Translations under genes and position numbers: made by a program
The notes under the pieces: generated by a model
The model's input: the letters and a program-made list of their open reading frames with translations, nothing else
The model's database searches: none
What the model was told of the DNA's origin: nothing
Shown: positions 6,801-13,431 of the stretch, piece by piece
Numbering within the stretch: position 1 is the stretch's first letter
How the letters are laid out: each line of letters opens with the position of its first letter
NCBI GenBank assembly: GCA_964564785.1
Contig: CAZMCT010000107.1
Location: 1 to 14,285, forward strand
Reading direction: 5' to 3'
DNA from: CAZMCT01 sp964564785
Lineage (GTDB): Bacteria > Planctomycetota > Phycisphaerae > UBA1845 > Fen-1342
DNA: 14,285 nt

Positions 6801-7571
6801 CTACAGTTCTTCGTGCGACCAGTCCGCGCAGCGCAGCCGCTCACGGTCGGCCGGTGCGCGGCGCTGCATGCAGTCGGGATGGTCGCAGGCCGCGCACGGA
6901 TATCCTCCAGGTTGAACGTGTTCGGCCGGGCCGATGCCGATCAGGCCCGAGATCGACTTGACGGGCACCATCAGGCAGCTCGGCGTCAGCCGTACGTTGA
7001 TCATCCGCGTGACCGGCAGCGTCGAGAAGAGCGGCACCTGCTGGCGGACGGTCATGCCGCAGTAGCCGGGGCTGTAGGGCGGCGTCACGTCGCGGCCGCG
7101 GGCCTGGGCCCATGCGCGGACCACCTCGCCGAGCCGGGCGCCGGCCGCCTCGACCGACTCGGACGCGATCGCGTCGGCAATCGTGCCCTGCATGACCCGC
7201 CCGGCCCTCAACCAGGCCCGACTGAGCCGCTCGAGCGCCGAGCCGATCGTGACGACGAAGGTTGCGACCTGCGTCGCGTGCTTGAGGAACGTGCCCACGG
7301 CGCCTTCGAAGACGGCGCCGGAACTGAGGACCACGCGCCGCCGCTCGAGTGTGACGACGTCGTCGATCCGCACCAGTCCTCGCGGCCGCAGCAGCCGGCG
7401 CGAGTCGGCCAGCAGCGTGTCGATCAGCTCAAACCAGCGCTGGTGCGCATCGCGCCCGGGCCGCAGGTGCACGAGACGGGCGATCTGGGCGCGGTCGGGC
7501 TCGACGCGGTCGAAGCGCAACACCGCGAAGTACAGCGCCTGCTCCGGCGAACTGACTGACTCTGCTGGCAT
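6801..7571 (-). CDS. Stand-alone B12-dependent methionine synthase activation-domain protein
   Basis: A 256-residue protein. Its second half resembles the activation domain of cobalamin-dependent methionine synthase (MetH), which binds S-adenosylmethionine and reductively remethylates inactive cob(II)alamin. Matching parts are YSPGYCG (166-172; MetH has RxxPGYxxxP) and the segment LTPSCLMVPVKSISG (195-209) followed by LIGIG. The N-terminal 1-160 is a helical region I cannot assign. Unlike E. coli MetH, the C-terminus has a cysteine group (Cys226, 229, 234, 248) that might bind metal or an Fe-S cluster. There is no homocysteine, folate or cobalamin domain, so it should act on a separate corrinoid protein. 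It starts 14 nt after the DedA gene; AGGG overlapping that stop region could serve as the ribosome site. Confidence 0.75.
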   Translation of the reverse strand: MPAESVSSPEQALYFAVLRFDRVEPDRAQIARLVHLRPGRDAHQRWFELIDTLLADSRRLLRPRGLVRIDDVVTLERRRVVLSSGAVFEGAVGTFLKHATQVATFVVTIGSALERLSRAWLRAGRVMQGTIADAIASESVEAAGARLGEVVRAWAQARGRDVTPPYSPGYCGMTVRQQVPLFSTLPVTRMINVRLTPSCLMVPVKSISGLIGIGPAEHVQPGGYPCAACDHPDCMQRRAPADRERLRCADWSHEEL

Positions 7572-7585
7572 GAATGGCCGCCCTG

Positions 7586-8356
7586 CTACGCCGCCGTGTG
7601 GCGCCCGTCGTCGCCTACGCCGACGAAGTCAGCGTCGGCGCCGCCGAGTCGGGGCAGGCTGTTGGCCGGTCCTTCCGGCGCGTCCGCCAGCGTGGCCGCT
7701 CGCAGCACCGCGACGCGCCTCCTCCGCCGCCGGCGATACACCCAGAAGCCGACCGCGACCGCGACGAGTCCGCCGCCGATGGCGATCGCCTGCGCCCCGC
7801 CCAGATACACCCGCAGCGTGGGGATCATGCCCGCGAACCAGTATCCCAGGAAAACGAACAGCGGAACCGACAGCAGCGCGCCGGCGAAGTCGGCCAGGAA
7901 AAAACGCCAGTAGGGGAAACGTGTCGCTCCGGCCGTCATACACATCACGGCCCGCACCCCGACGATGAACCGCCCGAAGAAGCAGAACCATGTGCCGTGG
8001 CGACGGAAGTGTCGGGAGACGCGCGTAAAGCGCTCGGGCGTGATCATCCACCGCACCCTGCGGTGATTCACGACCCCCGGTCCCCAGTGCTTGCCGAGTG
8101 TGTAGAGCACCAGGTCGCCCGTCATGATGCCGATAAGCCCCACCGCAACGGTCCCGGGCCAAGTCGCGATCCCCGGATGAGTGCGAAGCAGCACGCCCGC
8201 AGCGACCAGCGGAATGTCCTCCGGGATCGGAATCCCGAGGCTCGCGATCACAAGTATCGACAGCAGCGAAGGATAGAACGCTTGCTGCATCCAGCCTTCT
8301 ACCTGGGCGAACTCCCCTGCACCCAGGACGAGCATTGCTAACAAAAAAGCGCGCAT
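7586..8356 (-). CDS. DedA-family membrane protein
   Basis: 256 residues, integral membrane. The DedA (SNARE-associated / VTT domain) pattern is clear: re-entrant loop motif SLGIPIPEDIPLVAAG (39-54), GIMTGDLVLYTLGKHWG (76-92), and the GRFIVGVRAVM helix (128-138) followed by TAGATRFPYWRFF. A last membrane helix spans about 188-207, followed by an arginine run (208-214) and a disordered tail. Some DedA proteins recycle undecaprenyl phosphate or scramble phospholipids (family knowledge); which applies here is unknown. It is the first gene of a minus-strand pair with the MetH-activation protein, 14 nt apart. GAGGG lies only 3 nt before the ATG, so the in-frame ATG at codon 8 (8335) is an alternative start. 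Confidence 0.9.
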   Translation of the reverse strand: MRAFLLAMLVLGAGEFAQVEGWMQQAFYPSLLSILVIASLGIPIPEDIPLVAAGVLLRTHPGIATWPGTVAVGLIGIMTGDLVLYTLGKHWGPGVVNHRRVRWMITPERFTRVSRHFRRHGTWFCFFGRFIVGVRAVMCMTAGATRFPYWRFFLADFAGALLSVPLFVFLGYWFAGMIPTLRVYLGGAQAIAIGGGLVAVAVGFWVYRRRRRRRVAVLRAATLADAPEGPANSLPRLGGADADFVGVGDDGRHTAA

Positions 8357-8629
8357 CTACCCTCGCGACCCAGCAACGGCTTCGCAGCCAGTCCCCGGAC
8401 CCCCATTTCACCCGCGACGGCGCCCGGCTGCAACTCTTCAATGGTAGCCGACGCACGCCCGTGCGAAAGACGCGTCACGGTTTGATCGTGGCGTTCTGCG
8501 CTGCGGATTGAGACTCAACTGCGCCTGGACGCCTGACAACAAATTGGGTCCGATAATAGTTAGCCCACAGACGTTCCGTTCCGGGGCGTGGCGAGAGAAA
8601 GAGGAACACGCGCGAAAACCATGAAAAAC

Positions 8630-8657
8630 TTGCTAACCGAAGGTAATCCGATAGAAT
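8630..8657 (+). promoter_or_regulatory. Promoter candidate for the intergenic RNA
   Basis: TTGCTA (8630-8635; four of six matches) and TAGAAT (8652-8657; five of six) are 16 bp apart, predicting transcription from about 8664. It sits in an AT-richer patch, and no protein gene follows within 600 bp. The downstream structured stretch with a T7 tract makes it the likely promoter of a short untranslated RNA. Confidence 0.5.
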
Positions 8658-8663
8658 GAACAC

Positions 8664-8731
8664 GCTCGGGTGGCGAGCGGCGCGTACAGGTTTCCCCCCC
8701 GGCCTGTCGGCCCCCCACTCGAGCTTTTTTT
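8664..8731 (+). ncRNA. Candidate small RNA or attenuator ending in a T7 tract
   Basis: The predicted transcript starts with GCTCGGGTGG (8664-8673). These ten bases can pair with CCACTCGAGC (8715-8724; nine Watson-Crick pairs and one G-T), which is followed directly by seven T (8725-8731), so the 5' end closes onto a terminator-like stem. Inside, ACAGG (8686-8690) pairs with CCTGT (8703-8707). A competing hairpin, CGCTCG (8663-8668) with CGAGCG (8674-8679), would occupy the 5' strand of the outer stem, giving two mutually exclusive folds. It is not recognisable as SRP RNA, 6S or a tRNA. The call is inference from promoter plus structure. Confidence 0.4.
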
Positions 8732-8856
8732 CGCGCCGTCTACCGCGGGGCCCAATTGAACGAACTGCATCCCGTTTCGACCGACGAGACTCATCCGCTC
8801 GAGGGGGCCAGGCTGGCGCCCAAGGCGACGCACCTCTGGAATCCGTAGGTCAAGGG

Positions 8857-9014
8857 AATCACTGACCGCACGCCCGTTGCGCCACAGCCGAGGGCGGCTG
8901 TGCCACACCAGCCGGTTCCTGTACCTGGAACTGACCGGCAAGTTGCGCCACAGCCGAGGGCGGCTGTGCCACACCAGGAGTCGGGGAAATCACTGACCGC
9001 ACGCCGGTCGCGCC
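8857..9014. repeat. Tandem palindromic repeats, 2.5 units
   Basis: Two identical 36-nt copies (8876-8911 and 8942-8977) each contain the hairpin CACAGCCG-AGGG-CGGCTGTG. Each is preceded by ACTGACCG (8861-8868, 8930-8937), and a third ACTGACCG (8992-8999) begins a degenerate unit. An 18-nt stretch, AATCACTGACCGCACGCC, recurs at 8857-8874 and 8988-9005. The units are therefore about 62-69 bp. From memory, the palindrome core resembles a dispersed repeat of planctomycete genomes (its reverse translation reads AQPPSAVAQ). It is probably REP-like rather than functional coding sequence. Confidence 0.75.
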
Positions 9015-9116
9015 CGACACCTGTAAAACGCGTGCAGACAGAAAAAAGCGGCCCGCCAAGCCCCCCCGACTTGACGAGCCGTGTTCATTCATGGGTATCG
9101 GGTAAAGCCTAGTTCT

Positions 9117-9149
9117 ACATGCGAAACATGTCCATTAGGGTTTCCCCTA
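9117..9149. other. Two adjacent small hairpins upstream of selB
   Basis: ACATG (9117-9121) pairs with CATGT (9127-9131) across the loop CGAAA. Directly after it, TAGGG (9136-9140) pairs with CCCTA (9145-9149) across TTTC. The pair lies in a less GC-rich stretch about 160 bp upstream of selB. It could be an operator or RNA structure, or chance. No T tract follows closely, and it does not match any site I know. Confidence 0.3.
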
Positions 9150-9296
9150 GTCTGTGATGTTTGCACCCTGAACCGTTTTATTTCGCATCCCAGACGCGGT
9201 TCGCACGCCGCAGGCATTGAAATCTGCTCGAAACGCACCGCTCGGTCCGCCTGTGGTGCGGTCGTCCCCACCGCCCTCGGCCACGCCACGGGCTGC

Positions 9297-9302
9297 TAGA
9301 AT
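9297..9302 (+). promoter_or_regulatory. -10 box placing selB on a leaderless transcript
   Basis: TAGAAT (five of six matches to TATAAT) ends 6 nt before the selB ATG at 9309, so transcription would begin at or next to the A of the start codon. No Shine-Dalgarno sequence exists upstream of this ATG, and no good -35 box is visible. The spacing is the one typical of leaderless genes. Confidence 0.5.
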
Positions 9303-9308
9303 GCCCCC

Positions 9309-11246
9309 ATGCCCGAAGCTCCCACGCTCGTCGTCGGAACCGCCGGCCACATCGATCACGGTAAGAGCCGCCTGGTTCGAGCGCTCACCGGTACCGACCC
9401 CGACCGCCTGCCGGAGGAACAGGCCCGCGGCATGACCATCGACCTGGGCTTTGCGCATCTGCGCCACGGGGATTGCGAGCTCTCGTTCGTCGATGTCCCC
9501 GGCCACGAACGGTTCATCCGCAACATGGTCGCGGGCGCCACCGGCGTGGACATCGCCATGCTCGTCGTCGCGGCCGATGACTCCGTAATGCCGCAGACCC
9601 GCGAGCACGCCGAGGTGCTCAGTCTGCTCGGGCTCGAGCGCTGCATCCTCGTGCTCACCAAGATGGACCTGGTCGACGAAGAGTGGGCCGACCAGGTTGA
9701 GGAAGAGGCGCGAAACCTGGTGAGAAGCGTGGGCCTCGTGCCGGCCGGATGCGTGCGCACGTCCAGCGAAACCGGGCGCGGACTCGGGGAGCTGCTCGAC
9801 GTTTTGACGTCGATCGCCCGCGACCCGAAGCGGCCGCGTGCCCCCTACCGCTGGTTCCGCCTGCCGGTGGACCGCGCGTTCGTGGTCGCCGGCCGGGGGA
9901 CGGTGGTCACGGGCTCGGTGACGCACGGTTCTGTGCGGCGTGAAGACGAGCTCGAGCTCTGGCCCGCCGGGAAGCGCGTCCGCGTCCGCGACATGCAGGC
10001 TCACAACGCCGCCCGCGAGTCCGCCAGCGGTCGGCTGCGGCTCGGATTGAACCTGGCAGGCGTGACGCTCGAAGAGGTCGGCCGCGGGTGCGAGCTGGCG
10101 ACACCGGGGTACCTTTGGCCGACGCAGCGCTTGAACGTGTGGCTCGCGACGCTGCGCATGCCGGGCAAGGCGCGTCGCCAGAAGCTGCGCGTCCGGCTAC
10201 ACATCGGCACGAGCGAAGTGCCGGCGGAGCTGCGGCTGACCGCGCGACCCGAGGAAGATGCACTCCGCGGCGTCTTCGCACAGCTCGCGGTCGCCCAGCC
10301 GATCGTGGCCGCGTGGGGCCAGCATTTCATCATCCGCGACGAGAGCGCGACCCGCACGCTCGGCGGCGGGCGCGTCGTGCGCCCGACCGCGGGCCGCTGG
10401 ACGACGCGGCGCCCGCCGAACCTCGACGGGCTGCGCATCCTGGCCGAAGGCGGGCCGCGCGAGCGACTCGAGGAGATGATCCGCGACAGTGCGTGGCAGG
10501 TCCCGCCCGAAGCGCGCCTGGCCGCGGAAGCCGGGCTGCCCGACGCGGACGAGGCCGCCCGCCTTTCCCGCAGCCTGATCGGTCGCGGCGCGGTGGGGCA
10601 GCTCGAGACCGCCTCGCAGCGGCTGCTGGTCCACCGCGAACACCTCGACGGACTGGTTGGCGACCTCACGCGCCGGCTGCGCGAGTATCTCGAAGCCAAC
10701 CCGCGCGTCCCCGGCCTGCCCCGCAGCGCGTGGCCCGGTTGGATGCCGCGCGCCTGCCCCGAGCGCTTCCGCGCCGCGCTCGCCGACTCGCTGGTGACCG
10801 CCGGACACGTGCTCCGGAGCGGCGAACACATCCTCCCCGTCGGCCACCAAGGTGCTCTCGCGCCCGCGGACCAGGAACTGCTCGATCAGATGCTGGCCGA
10901 ATTCGACGCCGGTGCATTTCAGCCGCCGGGCCTCGAGGACCTGCGCTGCCGCACGCCGCGCAACGCCAAAAGACTGCGCGAGCTGCTCGATCTGGCGGTG
11001 ACCCGCGGACAGCTTGTGCGCATCGCCGACGGCATCTGGCTTCACCAGCGCCGTTGGAACGAGCTCATGGCACGCCTGGTGGAAAAACTCCGCGGCGGCG
11101 CGCAGGTCACCGTCGCAGACATCCGCTCCATGCTGAACTCCTCCCGCAAGTACGTCGTGCCGCTCGTCGAGCGCCTGGACGCCGCCGGCATCACCCGCCG
11201 CCAGGGCGACTTCCGCACGCTCGGCCCGAAGGCGCCCCCCGCGTGA
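9309..11246 (+). CDS. selB: Selenocysteine-specific translation elongation factor SelB
   Basis: A 645-residue GTPase that delivers selenocysteyl-tRNA to UGA codons marked by a SECIS hairpin. GTPase motifs are GHIDHGKS (13-20), the SelB-type switch I RGMTIDLGFAHL (40-51), DVPGHE (62-67) and TKMD (117-120). EF-Tu-like beta-barrel domains 2 and 3 follow (about 170-350, with GRGTVVTGSV). The C-terminal third is the winged-helix array that binds SECIS, ending in VTVADIRSMLNSSRKYVVPL near 600-620. Full length excludes confusion with EF-Tu or a short GTPase. The organism should therefore have selA, selD and tRNA-Sec elsewhere; I found no tRNA-Sec in the window. The start lacks a ribosome site but has a -10 box at leaderless spacing. 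Confidence 0.95.
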   Translation: MPEAPTLVVGTAGHIDHGKSRLVRALTGTDPDRLPEEQARGMTIDLGFAHLRHGDCELSFVDVPGHERFIRNMVAGATGVDIAMLVVAADDSVMPQTREHAEVLSLLGLERCILVLTKMDLVDEEWADQVEEEARNLVRSVGLVPAGCVRTSSETGRGLGELLDVLTSIARDPKRPRAPYRWFRLPVDRAFVVAGRGTVVTGSVTHGSVRREDELELWPAGKRVRVRDMQAHNAARESASGRLRLGLNLAGVTLEEVGRGCELATPGYLWPTQRLNVWLATLRMPGKARRQKLRVRLHIGTSEVPAELRLTARPEEDALRGVFAQLAVAQPIVAAWGQHFIIRDESATRTLGGGRVVRPTAGRWTTRRPPNLDGLRILAEGGPRERLEEMIRDSAWQVPPEARLAAEAGLPDADEAARLSRSLIGRGAVGQLETASQRLLVHREHLDGLVGDLTRRLREYLEANPRVPGLPRSAWPGWMPRACPERFRAALADSLVTAGHVLRSGEHILPVGHQGALAPADQELLDQMLAEFDAGAFQPPGLEDLRCRTPRNAKRLRELLDLAVTRGQLVRIADGIWLHQRRWNELMARLVEKLRGGAQVTVADIRSMLNSSRKYVVPLVERLDAAGITRRQGDFRTLGPKAPPA

Positions 11247-11360
11247 GTCTGGGCGCAGCGGTCCGCCGCACGGCCGCGCCAGCGGCATCTCCGAGCGACG
11301 CGGGGCGCCAGACGGTCCGCCGAGCGCCGGCTGCGTGCCGTCCCGTGGCGGCCTGGTTCT

Positions 11361-12395
11361 TCACCGGCCTGCGAGGGCCGCTGCCACCTCATCCGCCGAG
11401 CCGAAACGGGCCGCAGGCTCGACCGCCAGGCAGCGCAGGATCACCGCCTCCACGTCTGCGGGCAGACCCGCCACAAGCGCCGCGGGCCGCGCCGGCCGCG
11501 CGTGCAGCTTCAGCTCCTCGTACTGCGCCTGCGTCGCGGCCCGGAACGCCGGCCGGCCGGTGAACAGCTCGTACAGCACCAGCCCGAGCCCGTACACGTC
11601 GCTGCGGACCGTCGCACCGTGGCCGGCGAGCTGCTCGGGCGCCATGTACTGCGGCGTGCCGGCCCGCGGCCCAACCGGGTCATCCTGGCCGGCGCGCGCG
11701 GCCATGCCGAAATCCGTGATCTTGACGCGTCCGCCGGCCGCCCACGCAACCCCGGCCGGTCGCCAGTCAGCATGTGACCGATGGCATTCCGGCTGATCGC
11801 CGAGAACGGAGGGCGGCGAGCTCTCGAACGCTGAGGGCGGCGCGCTTTCGATCAGGATGTTCTCCGGCTTGAGATCGCGATGCACGATGCCCCGGCCGTG
11901 CACGCAGGCGAGCCCCGCGCAGATCTGCCGCGCGATCGCCAGCCCTTCGGCCACCGGGGCCGCGCCGCACCGCCGCACCCGCCCCGCCAGGTCCTCGCCC
12001 GTGATCAGCTCCATGACGATGCACGGCCGCCCTTCCGCCTCGCACAGCTCGTACACGCGGCACACGTTCGGATGCACCAGCCCCAGCAGCAGCCGGGCCT
12101 CGTTCTCAAACGCCCGCCGCCAGCCGGCGTTGCGCACCGCCGCCGCCGGCAGGAGCTTCAACGCCACCGGCCGATTCTGCTTCGCGTCCTGGGCTTGGTA
12201 CAGTTCGGCCATTTGCCCTGCGCCGAGTGGCGCGACGATGCGATAGCGGTCGAGGAGCACCAGGCCGGCCGGCAGTCGTTGTAGCACAGCCGGGATTCTC
12301 GCGCCGTGTTGGAGGCGGATCAATCGGCCGCACACGGCTCGCGCCGCGGTCGCAGTTGCCGGGTGGACGCCCGATCGGGCGCTCGGTACACTCAC
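11361..12395 (-). CDS. Hanks-type Ser/Thr protein kinase
   Basis: 344 residues, a soluble kinase with no membrane helix or sensor domain. Motifs in order: glycine loop LGAGQMAELY (57-66), Lys80 in VALKLLP, helix-C Glu99, catalytic HRDLKPEN (172-179), DFG (228-230), APE (252-254) and SDVYGLGLVLYELFTG (265-280). All residues needed for activity are present. Unusually, about 40 residues lie between HRDLKPENILI and VKITDFG, where about five are typical, and the first 16 are a tandem repeat. The start is uncertain: GTG at 12395 has no ribosome site, and downstream GTGs before the glycine loop are possible. TACAAA at 12430-12425 might be its -10 box. It is convergent with selB and divergent from tRNA-Ser. 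The target is unknown. Confidence 0.92.
   Translation of the reverse strand: MSVPSARSGVHPATATAARAVCGRLIRLQHGARIPAVLQRLPAGLVLLDRYRIVAPLGAGQMAELYQAQDAKQNRPVALKLLPAAAVRNAGWRRAFENEARLLLGLVHPNVCRVYELCEAEGRPCIVMELITGEDLAGRVRRCGAAPVAEGLAIARQICAGLACVHGRGIVHRDLKPENILIESAPPSAFESSPPSVLGDQPECHRSHADWRPAGVAWAAGGRVKITDFGMAARAGQDDPVGPRAGTPQYMAPEQLAGHGATVRSDVYGLGLVLYELFTGRPAFRAATQAQYEELKLHARPARPAALVAGLPADVEAVILRCLAVEPAARFGSADEVAAALAGR
11802..11849. repeat. 24-bp tandem repeat inside the kinase gene
   Basis: Two adjacent 24-bp units, read on the minus strand, encode ESAPPSAF and ESSPPSVL (kinase residues 183-198). They open the insertion between the catalytic loop and DFG motif. Both contain a CCGCCCTC core also present in the palindromic repeats at 8876-8977, which may be coincidence in GC-rich DNA. 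The reading frame is preserved. Confidence 0.6.
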
Positions 12396-12497
12396 TGCAT
12401 CGAAGCGGCCGGGTGTCGAGCGGCTTTGTAACTTGCAGCGTTCGGCCGATTTGCGCAGCCCGCGGCGTCTCGTTAGGCCTGCCGCTGGCCGCGTCCG

Positions 12498-12584
12498 GGA
12501 GAGGTGCCGGAGTGGCTGAACGGGCCGGTTTCGAAAACCGGTTGTAGCGTTTGCTACACGGGGGTTCGAATCCCCCCCTCTCCG
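12498..12584 (+). tRNA. tRNA-Ser (anticodon CGA)
   Basis: An 87-nt class II tRNA reading UCG. The acceptor stem GGAGAGG (12498-12504) pairs with CCTCTCC (12577-12583), discriminator G. The anticodon loop TTCGAAA is closed by CCGGT/ACCGG. The long variable arm is GTAGC-GTTT-GCTAC, as required for serine tRNAs, and the T arm has GGTTCGAATCC. CCA is not encoded (GTTAGA follows), so it must be added by nucleotidyltransferase. It is a single gene with its own terminator. Confidence 0.97.
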
Positions 12585-12588
12585 TTAG

Positions 12589-12620
12589 ACCCCGTTCCCG
12601 GTGCCGGAGCGGGGTTTTTT
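12589..12620 (+). terminator. Intrinsic terminator of tRNA-Ser
   Basis: ACCCCGTTCC (12589-12598) pairs with GGAGCGGGGT (12606-12615) over a 7-nt loop, with one G-T pair, and a run of six T covers 12615-12620. It begins 5 nt after the tRNA 3' end, so it ends the tRNA transcript and separates it from the hemerythrin-like gene. Confidence 0.9.
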
Positions 12621-12940
12621 GCTGGCCGAGCGATCGATCGTGTGAGCCGAGCCGCGTTCTACCACCCCGTGCGGCACCGTGGGTCGGGTGCCGGCCGAGA
12701 CGGGCGCGGCCGCGGCAGGCGCGACGGTGCTCGCCTCAACGGCCCCGTGCAGCGGCAGCGCCAGGCGGCCCGTCTCAGCAGCAGGGGCCCGCAAGATGTC
12801 GCGAGCCGCGCTCGGGCGGCACGGTCTCGCCGTGCATTCGGGCCGCAGCGGGTTTATATTCCCGGCGTCAGCCGGCCGCGGGCGAGTCGCCCGACGGAGC
12901 GTGGCCGGCCGCGGCGCGGCTCAGCCGGCAGGAGAGCGAT
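12621..12940. other. Gap between tRNA-Ser terminator and hemerythrin-like gene
   Basis: 320 nt without a supported gene. The only clear content is in the last ~90 nt: a -10 box and a foldable leader for the downstream gene. A short antisense frame at 12585-12794 runs into the tRNA terminator and has no recognisable features. Confidence 0.6.
12855..12909 (+). promoter_or_regulatory. -10 box and structured leader of the hemerythrin-like gene
   Basis: TATATT (12855-12860; five of six matches) predicts a start near 12867; no convincing -35 box is visible. In the leader, GCCGGCC (12871-12877) can pair with GGCCGGC (12903-12909), enclosing a GGGCG-AGT-CGCCC hairpin (12880-12892). The 10-mer CCGGCCGCGG also occurs twice (12872 and 12905). 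The structure may be regulatory or simply a result of GC richness. Confidence 0.4.
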
Positions 12941-13396
12941 ATGGCCAATCTGGACGAGGAACTGGGGCTGCGGCTTCAGGCGGAGCACAAGGCGCTGATG
13001 CAGCTCAGCCAGGTCGTGAAGGAGCATATCGCGGCGATGCCGACCGTGAACCTGGCGCCTTGGCTCGAGGGGTTGCGGGTGGCCTTCGACCGGGTGCACG
13101 CCCACATCGAACGCTGCATTCAGATGAAGGAGAAGGACGGTTACTTGCGGATCATCGTCCGCGAGCACCCCATGTTAACGCGACAGGTCGAGGCCGTGCA
13201 GAGCGAGCACGCCCAGGTGTTGCGGCTCGGCGACGGCATTCGCAACGACTTGGCCACCGCGCGGCCCGAAGACCGCCTGCTGGTCAACGACCTGTGCGCC
13301 CGCGTGCAGCGCTTCATGGCGATCGTCGCCCAGCATGAGCAGCGCGAGAACATGATCGTCCTGTTCGCCTGCAACCAGGACATCGGCGCGTTCTGA
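12941..13396 (+). CDS. Hemerythrin-like (HHE) protein
   Basis: 151 residues, predicted four-helix bundle. The spacing of histidines and acidic residues resembles hemerythrin-like HHE proteins, which hold a di-iron centre for oxygen, NO or iron sensing: His16 (EHKALMQL), His53/His55 with Glu57 or Glu64, His90 (QSEHAQVL), and His132/Glu136 in the closing helix QHEQRENMIVLF. The exact ligands cannot be fixed without a structure. No extra domain, signal peptide or membrane helix. The ATG is well defined by GGAG at 12931-12934 with 6-nt spacing; the longer in-frame extension upstream crosses the tRNA gene and is rejected. The next gene starts 35 nt downstream, so they are probably co-transcribed. 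Confidence 0.75.
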   Translation: MANLDEELGLRLQAEHKALMQLSQVVKEHIAAMPTVNLAPWLEGLRVAFDRVHAHIERCIQMKEKDGYLRIIVREHPMLTRQVEAVQSEHAQVLRLGDGIRNDLATARPEDRLLVNDLCARVQRFMAIVAQHEQRENMIVLFACNQDIGAF

Positions 13397-13431
13397 TCCT
13401 CGCACCGCCGGATCGCCGGGGTCTGTGTCAC

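Larger units (their letters stand above)
8357..9308. other. Long intergenic region without a convincing protein gene
   Basis: About 950 bp between the divergent dedA-like and selB genes. Short reading frames here have no recognisable domain or ribosome site. The part at about 8480-8660 is visibly more AT-rich than the rest of the window. The interval contains a promoter and possible small RNA (8630-8731), tandem palindromic repeats (8857-9014), two adjacent hairpins (9117-9149) and a -10 box just before selB. From 8357 to 8480 I see only the upstream region of the DedA gene, with no clear promoter. Confidence 0.7.

Noticed and set aside
8475..8663. 62-codon minus-strand frame in the intergenic region
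   Set aside because: No ribosome site, a GTG start and no recognisable motif; it also overlaps the promoter of the candidate small RNA.
8876..8977. Two-repeat CRISPR-like unit: 36-nt repeats with a 30-nt spacer
   Set aside because: The repeat carries a strong internal palindrome, part of the 'spacer' is itself repeated (ACTGACCG), only two full copies exist and no cas gene is present.
9200..9240. Possible tRNA-Sec near selB, from a TTTCAAT loop-like stretch on the minus strand
   Set aside because: The flanking bases do not form an anticodon stem, and no T arm or acceptor stem is present.
12551..12940. Upstream in-frame extension of the hemerythrin-like gene
   Set aside because: It crosses the tRNA and its terminator; the ATG at 12941 has an excellent ribosome site.
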